Shown piece by piece: positions 36,065 through 44,868 of a stretch of 64,000 nt of DNA (its first letter is position 1; every line of letters starts with the position of its first letter). Source of the DNA: Clostridium lundense DSM 17049 (lineage in GTDB: Bacteria; Bacillota; Clostridia; Clostridiales; Clostridiaceae); contig NZ_JHVC01000018.1 in NCBI RefSeq assembly GCF_000619945.1, positions 9,182-73,181 on the forward strand, read 5' to 3'. The translations under genes and the position numbers were made by a program. The notes under the pieces are model-generated. The model was not told the DNA's origin, did not search any database, and was given only the letters and a program-made list of their open reading frames with translations.

Positions 36065-37729
36065 TTGAATGAACTACGTGAAAAACGTTACAATATCTGG
36101 ATGACCTTTACTTTTATCATTTTAGCAATTTTTATTCTATTTATTATTTATCCTTTGGTTTTAGTGCTTTATAAAAGTTTCTTAGACCCAATTTCCAATA
36201 AAATAACTTTAAGTTATTTTATAAAGTTTTTTTCTAAAAAATTTTATTGGAGTACATTAGTGAATAGTTTTAAGGTTACTATATGTGCCACATTTCTTTC
36301 TGTTGCAATAGGTTTACCTATGGCATATATAATGAGAAGTATTAAAATATCTGGAAGTGGTATATTGGATATTTTAATAGTAATATCATATTTATCGCCA
36401 CCTTTTATTGGTGCTTATGCTTGGATTCAACTACTAGGAAGAAATGGTGCTTTAACAAAAATTCTTAATTCCATGTTTCATACAAAATTAAATGGAATTT
36501 ATGGATTTGCAGGTATTGTTCTTGTATTTACATTACAGTCCTATCCATTAGTTTATATGTATATATCGGGAGCTTTAAAGAACCTTGACAATTCTTTAAA
36601 TGAAGCTGCTGAAAGCTTAGGATGTACCGGTGTGAAACGTATTTTTACTATTATTATGCCACTAGTTATGCCAACTATATTTGCTAGTTCCTTATTGGTT
36701 TTTATGAGGGTATTTGCAGATTTTGGAACACCTATGCTTATTGGTGAGGGATTTAAAACAATTCCTGTATTAATTTATAATCAGTTTATGAGTGAAGTTG
36801 GTGGAGATGATGGCTTTGCTGCTGCACTTTGTGTAATTGTTATAACTGTAGCTATTTTGCTTTTCTTTATACAACGTTTTTTTGCAAATCGTAACACATA
36901 TTCTATGACAGCATTAAAACCTATGATTGCTAAAAAGACAACGGGAATTAAAAACTTTTTTGCTCATTTATTTGTTTATTTTGTTGTGCTTTTATCAATA
37001 ATACCACAGGTGGTGGTAATATATACATCATTTTTAAATAATAATGGTGGTCAAGTATTTACGGGAGGTTTTTCATTAAAAAGCTATAAGGCAACTTTAT
37101 TTGCAAAAGATAATTCAGTTATTATGAATACTTATATTTTTGGGCTTATGGCTATAGTAATTATTGTTATACTAGGTGTTTTGATTTCATATTTAACTGT
37201 AAGAAAACGAAATTTATTTACTAGTCTATTAGATACTATTACTATGTTCCCATATATTATACCAGGTTCTGTTTTAGGAATTGCTTTTTTATTTGCATTC
37301 AGTAGGAAACCACTTCTATTAAGTGGAACTGCATTAATTATGATCATTGCATTTTCTATTAGAAGAATGCCTTACACTATTCGTTCCAGTACAGCAATTA
37401 TTGGACAAATAAGTCCTAGTGTAGAGGAGGCAGCTATAAGTCTTGGTGCATCAGAGATAAAATCCTTTGCTAAAATAACAGTGCCAATGATGATGCCAGG
37501 TGTACTTTCAGGTGCTATTATGAGTTGGGTAACAGTAATTAGTGAATTAAGTTCATCAATTATTCTTTATACTACAGGTACTCAAACGCTTACAGTTTCT
37601 ATATACACAGAAGTTATTCGTGGAAACTATGGAAACGCTTCTGCATATTCCACAATATTAACACTTACAGCTATCCTATCGCTATTGTTATTCTTTAAAT
37701 TATCAGGAAAACGTGAAATAAGTATTTAG
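36065..37729 (+). CDS. Fused ABC transporter permease (FbpB/AfuB type)
   Basis: 554 residues with about twelve membrane helices in two BPD_transp_1 halves. EAA loops are seen twice: NEAAESLGCTGVKRIFTIIMP (about 180-200) and EEAAISLGASEIKSFAKITVP (about 456-476). The duplicated permease in one chain is typical of FbpB/AfuB transporters. Start is TTG after GAGGTGATT. A terminator follows. Confidence 0.93.
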   Translation: MNELREKRYNIWMTFTFIILAIFILFIIYPLVLVLYKSFLDPISNKITLSYFIKFFSKKFYWSTLVNSFKVTICATFLSVAIGLPMAYIMRSIKISGSGILDILIVISYLSPPFIGAYAWIQLLGRNGALTKILNSMFHTKLNGIYGFAGIVLVFTLQSYPLVYMYISGALKNLDNSLNEAAESLGCTGVKRIFTIIMPLVMPTIFASSLLVFMRVFADFGTPMLIGEGFKTIPVLIYNQFMSEVGGDDGFAAALCVIVITVAILLFFIQRFFANRNTYSMTALKPMIAKKTTGIKNFFAHLFVYFVVLLSIIPQVVVIYTSFLNNNGGQVFTGGFSLKSYKATLFAKDNSVIMNTYIFGLMAIVIIVILGVLISYLTVRKRNLFTSLLDTITMFPYIIPGSVLGIAFLFAFSRKPLLLSGTALIMIIAFSIRRMPYTIRSSTAIIGQISPSVEEAAISLGASEIKSFAKITVPMMMPGVLSGAIMSWVTVISELSSSIILYTTGTQTLTVSIYTEVIRGNYGNASAYSTILTLTAILSLLLFFKLSGKREISI

Positions 37730-37768
37730 TAATAGAATCCGGTATATATCGGATTCTATTACTTTTTT
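37728..37768 (+). terminator. Terminator after the ABC permease gene
   Basis: The arms AGTAATAGAATCC and GGATTCTATTACT are followed by TTTTT. The kinase/regulator pair downstream may be a separate unit. Confidence 0.88.
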
Positions 37769-37867
37769 ATTTAATATACTATTTACTAATTTGATATGGA
37801 AGGTGGCTTTAATTTAATGAAATATGTTATACTAAAGAAAAAATGGAATTTTATAGGTGGACAGGAA

Positions 37868-39574
37868 ATGAAAAAATACACAAAATTTAAAGACTATATG
37901 AAATACTCATTTATTAAATATGCTATTGCATTAATTTTACTTGTATTTATTTTGTTTATTACTTCTATGTTTATAAATATTAATTTTTCAACTATTAAAT
38001 CTAATAAAATATGTAATAGAGTAGTAAGTGATTTTGTTGACAACCAATGCACATCATATTATGGAAACATAAATACTTTGTCCCAAAATGAAATTATTAA
38101 AAATGCTTTACTAAAAAAATCTAAAATTACAGAAGTTAATTATTTGTTGTACAACTTTTGCAATAAACAATGGATCAAATCCAATTTTATACTGCTGGAC
38201 AAGCATAAAAATATAGTTTCATCTAATTTATATAAAAGTAATCAGGAATTATTTCCCACAAATGAAGAGATTCAAGATATTATTTTAAAGTTAAATAATA
38301 ATTGTAATACTGTGCTAACTAGCAGTGTGAGGAGTCAGTATGATAATGATCAAAATTCAAATATTTTATTTGGCAAGGCAGTTACCTATAAAAGTGAAAT
38401 TATTGGATACTTAATTTTTCAATTACGCAATAGTGGATTTAATAATTTTGTAATTAATAAGAATGCAGATATTATAATTATAACTGACCAATTTGATAAT
38501 GTGATTTTTTCTAGCAATAGAATGATAATTGATTCTATTGGAAAGTATAAGATTAATTTTAATAGAAAAAACATTACAAAGGTTAAGGGAAGGCCATATT
38601 ATGTTACAGTAAATAAGGTACAAAATAATAACATGAAAATTTTAACTATGACCTCCATTGGTATGCAACAACAGTTTTTATTATTTGGAATTATAGTGAT
38701 TTGCACCGTAAGTATTTTTTTGATTATTCTTGTAATTTTTTTAGCAGATAAGATGACCACAAGAAATCTTAATTCATTACATATATTATTAGAAGCGGTT
38801 AGCCAGTGTAGAGAAGGAAATATGGAATATCGTATACAATCAAAAACCTTTGAGGAATTTCAAATACTTTATGATGAGTTTAATAATATGATGTCAAGAA
38901 TCCAAGCATTAATTAAGAAAAACAACGAAATTTCTGAACGAAAACGATTAATGGAGATAAAGCATTTAGAAGGACAATTTAATCCGCATTTTGTATTTAA
39001 TGTTCTTGAAACACTGCATTATCAAATGCTTCTTGATCAAGGACAAGCATCAAAAATGTTGATTTCTTTTGCAAATCTTATGCGTTACAGCATTAATTAT
39101 GGAAGCACGCAAGTCTCAATAAAAACTGATATACAATATGTAAGTAATTATTTAATGTTACAAAAGATGCGTTATAATAAAAGGCTAGATTATGAAATTG
39201 ATATTAAGAAAGATTTGATGAATTGTAAAATTCCAAAGTTACTAATACAGCCTATAGTAGAGAACAGCTTAGTTCATGGATTAGAAAGTTCTCCTTGCAT
39301 TACTGTGAAAATTTCTGGATATATTGTAGAAGAAAACATGGAAATTTGTATTGAGGATAATGGGCAGGGAATTGAAGAGAGCCAGTTAAAAAGCTTATTA
39401 GGGACATTAAGTGATGAAAATGCTATGCCAGAACATATAGGATTATATAATGTTCATAGAGCACTTCAGCTACTATATGGAAAAGATTATGGTATAACAA
39501 TTGAAAGTAAGTATGGCATTGGAACAAAAGTTATTTTAAAAATTCCAATTACGGAGAGTGATGATTGTGTATAA
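37868..39574 (+). CDS. YesM-family sensor histidine kinase
   Basis: About 568 residues from the ATG at 37868, which follows TAGGTGGACAG. In-frame ATGs at 37796 and 37817 would add up to 24 residues, the first of them without an SD. Membrane helices at about 15-38 and 270-293 frame a large extracytoplasmic sensor of about 230 residues. A HAMP domain is followed by the His_kinase module HLEGQFNPHFVFNVLETLHYQ and HATPase residues EDNGQGIEE and HIGLYNVHRALQLLYG. It partners with the AraC-type regulator that overlaps it. Confidence 0.9.
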   Translation: MKKYTKFKDYMKYSFIKYAIALILLVFILFITSMFININFSTIKSNKICNRVVSDFVDNQCTSYYGNINTLSQNEIIKNALLKKSKITEVNYLLYNFCNKQWIKSNFILLDKHKNIVSSNLYKSNQELFPTNEEIQDIILKLNNNCNTVLTSSVRSQYDNDQNSNILFGKAVTYKSEIIGYLIFQLRNSGFNNFVINKNADIIIITDQFDNVIFSSNRMIIDSIGKYKINFNRKNITKVKGRPYYVTVNKVQNNNMKILTMTSIGMQQQFLLFGIIVICTVSIFLIILVIFLADKMTTRNLNSLHILLEAVSQCREGNMEYRIQSKTFEEFQILYDEFNNMMSRIQALIKKNNEISERKRLMEIKHLEGQFNPHFVFNVLETLHYQMLLDQGQASKMLISFANLMRYSINYGSTQVSIKTDIQYVSNYLMLQKMRYNKRLDYEIDIKKDLMNCKIPKLLIQPIVENSLVHGLESSPCITVKISGYIVEENMEICIEDNGQGIEESQLKSLLGTLSDENAMPEHIGLYNVHRALQLLYGKDYGITIESKYGIGTKVILKIPITESDDCV

Positions 39575-40358
39575 AATTCTTATTGTTGAAGATGAAGATA
39601 TAATACGTAAGGGTCTTATATATATGGTAGATTGGCTAAAGGTTAATTGTATTGTGGTAGGGGAAGCTACGGATGGAAAGGATGGGCTAGATAAAATTAA
39701 AAGCCTTCGTCCAGATATTGTGATTACTGATGTAAAGATGCCTTTTAAAGATGGTATTCAAATGCTAGAGGAAAGTATAAGAGAATATGGTTATGAAGCT
39801 ATTATCATTTCCGGATACAGCGAATTTGAATATGCTAAAAAGGCAATTACATTAAATGTTACGGAATATCTATTAAAGCCCATTGATTTTGAATATTTAT
39901 ATAGAACAATTAACAGCCTAACAGATAAAATTGATCATAATAAAAAAATTAAAGAATATATAAAAAATGCTCATAAAGTACAGCCAATAAGCATACTTGA
40001 TTTAAAATATTATAATTCCAATCCATATAAGAGTAAATATGTAACTAGAATGCTTGAATATATTAAAACTGAATATGTACATAAAATTTCCCTTGCAGAT
40101 TTAAGTAAAGAAATTAAGATTTCCTCTGCACATCTCAATGCAAAATTTAAAGAGGAAACCTCATATACTTTTAATGATTTTTTAAACCGTTATCGCATTA
40201 TACAGTCAATAGAATTGCTAAAGATAGGTGATATGAAGGAATATGAAATTGCAGAAACAGTAGGTTTTAAGGATTATAAATACTTTATTCAAGTTTTTAA
40301 AAAATATATAGGATGTTCTCCAAGTAAGTTTTTAGAGATTAATAAATGGAACTTTTGA
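39567..40358 (+). CDS. YesN-type response regulator (receiver plus AraC HTH)
   Basis: About 263 residues. The receiver at 1-115 has phospho-Asp in PDIVITDVKMPFKDG and Lys in EYLLKPIDF. The C-terminal AraC HTH (about 165-262) shows two helix-turn-helix units, including EYEIAETVGFKDYKYFIQVFKKYIG. I prefer GTG 39567 (MYKILIVEDED, 10 nt after GGAG) over GTG 39558 or ATG 39561. It overlaps the kinase end. It probably activates the AfuABC-like genes upstream in response to the transported solute. Confidence 0.9.
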   Translation: MYKILIVEDEDIIRKGLIYMVDWLKVNCIVVGEATDGKDGLDKIKSLRPDIVITDVKMPFKDGIQMLEESIREYGYEAIIISGYSEFEYAKKAITLNVTEYLLKPIDFEYLYRTINSLTDKIDHNKKIKEYIKNAHKVQPISILDLKYYNSNPYKSKYVTRMLEYIKTEYVHKISLADLSKEIKISSAHLNAKFKEETSYTFNDFLNRYRIIQSIELLKIGDMKEYEIAETVGFKDYKYFIQVFKKYIGCSPSKFLEINKWNF

Positions 40359-40452
40359 AAATATGTTAAATTATATGAAGAGGGTTATTATTATGGACAT
40401 TATAATTTAGAAAAAAGCTTAGATATTTATACAGTTGGGGCATAAAATCTGC

Positions 40453-40480
40453 AGAGTGTTTAAATAACACTCCTTTTTTA
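40453..40480 (+). terminator. Terminator after the response regulator
   Basis: GAGTGTTTAAATAACACTC hairpin plus T-run. Confidence 0.8.
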
Positions 40481-40548
40481 TTTGAAAGAGGACAATTTAT
40501 TGTAATAACACATATTATATAATATAGCATTTTTGGGGAGGAAATTAA

Positions 40549-40989
40549 GTGAAATATAATGATATATCAATACATGGAGTAACAGCTTCAGAAAAAGTTT
40601 ATAGAAACTTGAGAAATATTAAATATTCCAAATTAGTAGAAACTAATACTCTTAAGTTATCATATATACCTTATGAAATATCTAAGATATTAAGTATAGC
40701 TATAGGTATTAGTATAAAAACATTTAAAAAAACGCAGTTGGAAAAGGGATGTAAAGTAAACATTATAGGTTTTAGAAATATAGATATAGACTATCTATCA
40801 GATGATCCAGATAAAGAGGTTCATCAACTAAATTATAAAATACCTTTTTCAACAGAAATGGTATACCGCAATGATGACATTAGTGTAAAAAATGTATATG
40901 CACCAGTAGACAAATTGAATTTAAAAATTATAGATCCAAAGAAATTAGAGTTGACAACAAGATTATATATAGCTCCCTTGGTTTTATGA
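40549..40989 (+). CDS. SPOCS-domain (DUF3794-like) protein 1
   Basis: 146 residues, nearly all one beta-rich SPOCS-like domain (ISIHGVTASEKVYRNLRNIK, LSYIPYEISKILSIAIGISI, FSTEMVYRN). SPOCS modules occur in the spore coat assembly protein SipL/SafA-type proteins, in three copies there and one here. Start is GTG after GGGGAGGAAATT. It lies in a three-gene row with a second SPOCS protein and a Cys-rich protein, probably spore related. Confidence 0.72.
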   Translation: MKYNDISIHGVTASEKVYRNLRNIKYSKLVETNTLKLSYIPYEISKILSIAIGISIKTFKKTQLEKGCKVNIIGFRNIDIDYLSDDPDKEVHQLNYKIPFSTEMVYRNDDISVKNVYAPVDKLNLKIIDPKKLELTTRLYIAPLVL

Positions 40990-41046
40990 TGTCAATAAAA
41001 AATGTTAGCATTGTTTTTAGTAATTTTAATAGGAAAGGAGTAAAAA

Positions 41047-41667
41047 ATGAAAATTAATAACATAGAAATATCAGGTGTTATTAACCAGAAAAGTTTAGAT
41101 TCTTATGATTTACAATATCCACGCAAAGAAATATGTGAAACTTTTGGGATTAACTTTTCAGAAGACATGTCTACAGTTGAAACCCCACTACAAATTTTTT
41201 TTGATACTGAGGTATTAGAAAACAAAATAATATATACTCAAGGAGAAAATAAAGTTTTTCTTCATGGTATTATAACAACAAAAATTGTTTATGTTGCTGA
41301 TGAGGAATCTAAGCCCATTAATACTGTAGAATTTTATAAGCATTTTTCATGTATACTACCAATAAATAATACAAGCAATAAAGAGATAGCCACTAAAGTT
41401 TTTATTGAGGATGCTAGTGTAATTCAACAAAATGATAGAGGATTTTATGTTGCACTTTTATTATTAATATGTCCTGTGTATGGTAAAGAAATAGATAAAT
41501 ATAAAGAAGTAGAAATTATGCCTAAGATAGAAAGCATAAATAAAATTGAGAAGCCTAAAGAAGAAAGTAGAAATTTAACTGTGCCTGCTAAAAATAGTGA
41601 TATGGATATAGAAATTGAATATGATATGAATATGAAAGGGCAATATTTTGAAGCTAATTGGAAATAA
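41047..41667 (+). CDS. SPOCS-domain (DUF3794-like) protein 2
   Basis: 206 residues. The SPOCS-like domain covers about 1-160 (KVFLHGIITTKIVYVADEES, FYKHFSCILPINN). It is followed by a charged, low-complexity tail of about 45 residues (KIESINKIEKPKEESRN). The SD GGAAAGGAG is strong. Paralogous in fold to the preceding gene. Role in the spore surface is inferred. Confidence 0.72.
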   Translation: MKINNIEISGVINQKSLDSYDLQYPRKEICETFGINFSEDMSTVETPLQIFFDTEVLENKIIYTQGENKVFLHGIITTKIVYVADEESKPINTVEFYKHFSCILPINNTSNKEIATKVFIEDASVIQQNDRGFYVALLLLICPVYGKEIDKYKEVEIMPKIESINKIEKPKEESRNLTVPAKNSDMDIEIEYDMNMKGQYFEANWK

Positions 41668-41740
41668 CGGTAACAAACTATGCTACCAATTAATATAATG
41701 TACTATAAAACAATACATTAAAAAAGTGGGGGTGCTCTGA

Positions 41741-42235
41741 ATGAGTAAAATTGAGTATACTAAGGAGATTAAGGAAACTAAGGAAATGGACAGAAACTAT
41801 GAACTGTTAAGCTTTTATCAAGATGATAGAGCTTCAGCTAGTGCAAATGTACGTTTCAATGCTTGTGAGCTTTGCAAAACTGTTACAATAGATCCTAATC
41901 TTGAAGATGTGTCTAGATTACTGAGAGTAAGGGTAATACTAGTAAATGTTTGCCCAGGAAAAGAAGTAACAGTAGGATGTATAGTAACAGATAGATCAGG
42001 AAGAATATTAGCTTATAAATCAGATACCTTTATAGCAATGAGAGACAGAGCTCAGGTAGGAGAAAATGTAAATGTAATTACTGAAGATAAGAGTATTGGC
42101 TGTGGATGCCAAGATCCAGGACACTGCATAGATGTAAGAAGAGCTTTTACATTCATACTTCCTATTAGTGATCTATGTTCACCAATGGATGTAAATGTTA
42201 GAGTAATAGCTAATTATACTTCACCATGTAATTAA
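41741..42235 (+). CDS. Cysteine-rich beta protein, probably spore surface
   Basis: 164 residues with nine cysteines, including NACELCKTV and the compact GCGCQDPGHC (about 130-139). There is no signal peptide. A charged N-terminus (SKIEYTKEIKETKEMDRNYE) precedes a beta-rich body. I do not recognise a named family. Position after two SPOCS genes and Cys richness suggest a cross-linked coat or exosporium protein. The SD GGGGGTG is present. Confidence 0.65.
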   Translation: MSKIEYTKEIKETKEMDRNYELLSFYQDDRASASANVRFNACELCKTVTIDPNLEDVSRLLRVRVILVNVCPGKEVTVGCIVTDRSGRILAYKSDTFIAMRDRAQVGENVNVITEDKSIGCGCQDPGHCIDVRRAFTFILPISDLCSPMDVNVRVIANYTSPCN

Positions 42236-42298
42236 ACTATAAAGACTAAATAAAGTGTTTTGTAGATAAGTAGCAAGTGTCTATATTTAGTCACCAAA

Positions 42299-42340
42299 GG
42301 GGTATTTAATTGGATTAATTTTTATCCAATTAAATACCCC
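42299..42340. terminator. 18-bp-stem hairpin between convergent genes
   Basis: The arms GGGGTATTTAATTGGATA and TATCCAATTAAATACCCC are separated by a short T-rich loop. No long T-run on either side, but its strength and position make termination likely. Confidence 0.7.
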
Positions 42341-42346
42341 ATAACA

Positions 42347-42787
42347 TTAATGAATATCAATTTTTCTCTTTTGATTTGTACCCTTATTTAATTTAGGAAG
42401 AGTAATTTTTAAAACACCATCGTTAAATGAAGCATATATTTTGCTTTCATCCACATTATCTATATAGAAGCTTCTCTTAAACTCACCATAATGCCTTTCT
42501 CGTCTAACATAGTTTTCATTTTTATCTTCTAAGGAATCATCTCTTTTTGCACTAATTATTAAGTTATTGTTATTAAATTCTATATCAATAGCTTCTTTTT
42601 TAATTCCTGGAAGATCCGCCTCTACTAGATAGTTTTCATCTGTTTCTTTTAAATCAACTTTAATATTTCCTTGTAAGGAATGCATCATTGAAAATAAATC
42701 GTCGTCAAAGAAGTTCTTCAAAAATGGTGAAAATAAATCATCTCTTCCAGTTAAATTATTTTTTCTAAAAGGTATCATATCAAACAT
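42347..42787 (-). CDS. hsp18: Hsp20-family small heat-shock protein
   Basis: 146 residues. Alpha-crystallin domain at about 40-135 (VDLKETDENYLVEADLPGI, FKRSFYIDNVDESKIYASF, GVLKITLPK). It is an ATP-independent chaperone binding unfolding proteins. The SD TAGGAGGGATT is strong. The upstream region carries a match to the CtsR operator overlapping a -35 element, so class III heat-shock control is expected. Confidence 0.94.
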   Translation of the reverse strand: MFDMIPFRKNNLTGRDDLFSPFLKNFFDDDLFSMMHSLQGNIKVDLKETDENYLVEADLPGIKKEAIDIEFNNNNLIISAKRDDSLEDKNENYVRRERHYGEFKRSFYIDNVDESKIYASFNDGVLKITLPKLNKGTNQKRKIDIH

Positions 42788-42851
42788 TTCTAAATCCCTC
42801 CTATATTTTATTAATTTATATATTTAACTTATACATATATAATAAGCTAAA

Positions 42852-42868
42852 AGTCAAAGAAAGTCAAA
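42852..42868. promoter_or_regulatory. CtsR operator overlapping the hsp20 promoter
   Basis: The direct heptad repeat AGTCAAA-GAA-AGTCAAA fits the CtsR consensus (A/GGTCAAANANA/GGTCAAA). On the minus strand its TTGACT (42862-42867) is a -35 hexamer 17 bp from TATTAT (42839-42844). Repressor and polymerase binding would exclude each other. The rest of 42869-43133 is AT-rich with one weak hairpin (about 42897-42936) and nothing else I can name. Confidence 0.82.
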
Positions 42869-43133
42869 GTCTAAAATAAAGAGATTTATGAAACTATCTT
42901 AAAATAATTCACATATTTCTTATATAAATTATTTTAAGAAGAATTTTTAAAAATAAACCAGGAATTTTAGTGTATTTTTAAATTTTTTAAACATGAAGCA
43001 ATGTAATTATAGTATTATCTATATCCTTATCTTTAAAATTTTCCAATCTTTTTTTAATTGTAACCATTTCTAATTTTAATCATAAAATGTAAGTGGTGAG
43101 TATTTTTAAAAATAAAATATGAGGAGGTTATTA

Positions 43134-44120
43134 ATGTATAACAATCCGTTTTTTTATTGTACTTATTGTATGCAACAATTTAATTGTCCATTTTTAAATG
43201 AGCAGATGAGAAGTTTTAATGATTTTGGAGGAAGCAGAACAGAAAAGGAAGGCCAGAAGCAAAAATTTCAAGGATTCCCATCAAATATAATTATTCTTCC
43301 TTTTCCAGGCGGTGGATGGAGCCGTTGGCAGGACCTTGGAGGAACTTTGACATCTGGGCCAGCAGTATCTTCCTGGGCACCAAATAGATTGGATACTTTT
43401 GTAAGAGGTACAGATAATGCATTGTGGCATAAATGGTGGGATGGATCACGCTGGAGTAATTGGGAAAGCCTTGGGGGAACATTAACTTCATCTCCAGCTG
43501 CTGTTTCTTGGGGAAACAATAGAATTGATGTATTTGTAAGAGGAACGGATAATGCTATGTGGCATCTATGGTGGAATGGATCACGATGGAGCAATTGGGA
43601 AAGCCTTGGAGGAACTTTAACATCTGCACCAGCAGCATCTTCCTGGGCACCAAATAGATTAGATACTTTTGTAAGAGGTACAGATAATGCATTGTGGCAT
43701 AAATGGTGGGATGGTTCAAGGTGGAGTAATTGGGAAAGTCTTGGCGGAAGGTTAACTTCAGCCCCAGCCGCTGTTTCCTGGGGAAATAACAGAATTGATG
43801 TATTTGCCCGTGGCCAAAGCAATCGTTTGTATCATTTGTGGTGGAATGGATCACGATGGAGTAGCTGGCAAGACCTTGGAGGAAGGCTGAATTCTGCTCC
43901 GGCAGTTTCATCTAGAAGATCAAATAGGCTTGAGGTATTTGCAAGAGGGCTAAATAATCAATTAATTACCATGTCTTGGAATGGATCACGATGGAGTAAT
44001 TGGTGGAGTCTTGGAGGCAATATAACATCTGCTCCAGCAGCAGTATCTTGGGGACCAAATAGAACCGATGTATTTGCTAGAGGAAGAAATAATGCAATGT
44101 GGCATATTTTTAGAAGATAG
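43134..44120 (+). CDS. Beta-propeller lectin-like protein (PLL/tectonin-type repeats)
   Basis: About 328 residues from ATG 43134, which follows GAGGAGG; an upstream in-frame ATG at 43119 precedes the SD. After a 60-residue Cys-containing leader (YNNPFFYCTYCMQQ), it has about six repeats of 48-49 residues. Each carries SRWSNWESLGG, TSAPAxSSWxxNRxDxFxRG and NALWHKWWDG. Such repeats form seven-bladed propellers in the Photorhabdus PLL lectins that bind fucose or related sugars. No signal peptide is evident, so surface or spore exposure would use another route. Confidence 0.85.
   Translation: MYNNPFFYCTYCMQQFNCPFLNEQMRSFNDFGGSRTEKEGQKQKFQGFPSNIIILPFPGGGWSRWQDLGGTLTSGPAVSSWAPNRLDTFVRGTDNALWHKWWDGSRWSNWESLGGTLTSSPAAVSWGNNRIDVFVRGTDNAMWHLWWNGSRWSNWESLGGTLTSAPAASSWAPNRLDTFVRGTDNALWHKWWDGSRWSNWESLGGRLTSAPAAVSWGNNRIDVFARGQSNRLYHLWWNGSRWSSWQDLGGRLNSAPAVSSRRSNRLEVFARGLNNQLITMSWNGSRWSNWWSLGGNITSAPAAVSWGPNRTDVFARGRNNAMWHIFRR
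43375..43962 (+). repeat. DNA-level repeats inside the lectin gene
   Basis: The 147-bp repeats are more alike two units apart than one apart: 43375-43445 and 43669-43739 are almost identical, giving a 294-bp higher-order period. This suggests growth by duplication of a two-blade unit. Confidence 0.8.
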
Positions 44121-44144
44121 CATTTTCATGATGAACTAAGTATA

Positions 44145-44192
44145 TTAATAGGTCTAATTTGTTATTAAATGATAACAGTTTAGACCTATTAA
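44145..44192. terminator. Long hairpin after the lectin gene
   Basis: The arms TTAATAGGTCTAA and TTAGACCTATTAA enclose a second stem (TGTTAT/ATAACA). A T-rich stretch follows only 60 nt later, so the terminator role is tentative. Confidence 0.55.
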
Positions 44193-44289
44193 CCATATCC
44201 TATAATATGTTATGAAAAATACCATTATTAATTTATATTACTGTATTCTATTATTTTTTTGATAAGATAAAAATAGTAAAAAATAAAAA

Positions 44290-44315
44290 ACACCTATACT
44301 TAAGTATAGGTGTTG
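44290..44315 (-). terminator. Terminator of the tRNA gene
   Basis: The palindrome AACACCTATACTTAAGTATAGGTGTT is followed by a T-run on the minus strand, just 3' of the tRNA. Confidence 0.85.
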
Positions 44316-44324
44316 ATATTTTCA

Positions 44325-44400
<76 letters not shown>

Positions 44401-44432
44401 TCGATATATTTATAAACTTTATCTTGACTCTT

Positions 44433-44461
44433 ACTATACCCTAATAAGTAGAGAAAGTCAA
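44433..44461 (-). promoter_or_regulatory. Promoter of the tRNA-fMet gene
   Basis: Minus-strand TTGACT (44456-44461), 17-bp spacer, TATAGT (44433-44438), about 32 nt before the tRNA. Confidence 0.85.
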
Positions 44462-44560
44462 GTGATTTAAAGGAATATTTAGGGATGTTTTACAGAAGTA
44501 AAATAAATATAACTACAGTTCCATCATTAACTTTGGTAAATATTTTAATATTCGACAATA

Positions 44561-44589
44561 TTGACAATAAAGTAACAACGTACTATAAT
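44561..44589 (+). promoter_or_regulatory. Consensus promoter of the cobalamin-riboswitch operon
   Basis: TTGACA (44561-44566) and TATAAT (44584-44589) with an exact 17-bp spacer. Confidence 0.9.
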
Positions 44590-44619
44590 ATGGTATAATA
44601 ATTTAAATTAAATATTTAA

Positions 44620-44814
44620 AAATAAGATAAAGCGAATTTCGGTGTAATTCCGAAGCGGTTCCGCCACTGTAAGGTGAAGTTTTTTACAAATATGTCACTG
44701 GATTTATGTCTGGGAAGACTGTAAAAAATGATGAAGCTAAGCCAGGATATCTTGCTTATTTTTAGCCATGTAAACACTCACGGGAAATGGGCAGTTGGCA
44801 CTAAGAATAGATGT
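44620..44814 (+). promoter_or_regulatory. Cobalamin (B12) riboswitch
   Basis: Landmarks in order: a short 5' stem, GAATTTCGGTGTAATTCCGA, GCGGTTCCGCCACTGTAA, CACTGG, TCTGGGAAGACTG, and the B12 box AAGCCAGGATATCTTGC, with ACTCACGGGAAATGGGCAGT downstream. An intrinsic terminator follows at 44815-44856, then the NifH-like gene. Adenosyl- or methylcobalamin is expected to shut off the operon. Confidence 0.93.
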
Positions 44815-44856
44815 AAAACTCTAACTATTTTTTGTGGTTAGAGTTTTTTATTTTTT
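44815..44856 (+). terminator. Terminator of the cobalamin riboswitch
   Basis: The arms AAAACTCTAACT and GGTTAGAGTTTT are followed by TTATTTTTT, 13 nt before the NifH-like ATG. Confidence 0.9.
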
Positions 44857-44868
44857 AAAAGAGGTGTT

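Noticed and set aside
33786..37729. Confident ferric-iron transporter call (fbpABC)
   Set aside because: The iron-binding tyrosine pair is not evident and the regulatory genes point elsewhere, so only the transporter class is stated.
43268..43911. Several overlapping minus-strand frames across the lectin gene
   Set aside because: They are produced by the repeat structure of the propeller gene on the opposite strand; no initiation signals.
43375..43962. Regular repeats considered as a CRISPR array
   Set aside because: Repeat period of 147 bp lies in frame within a coding sequence and has no distinct spacers.
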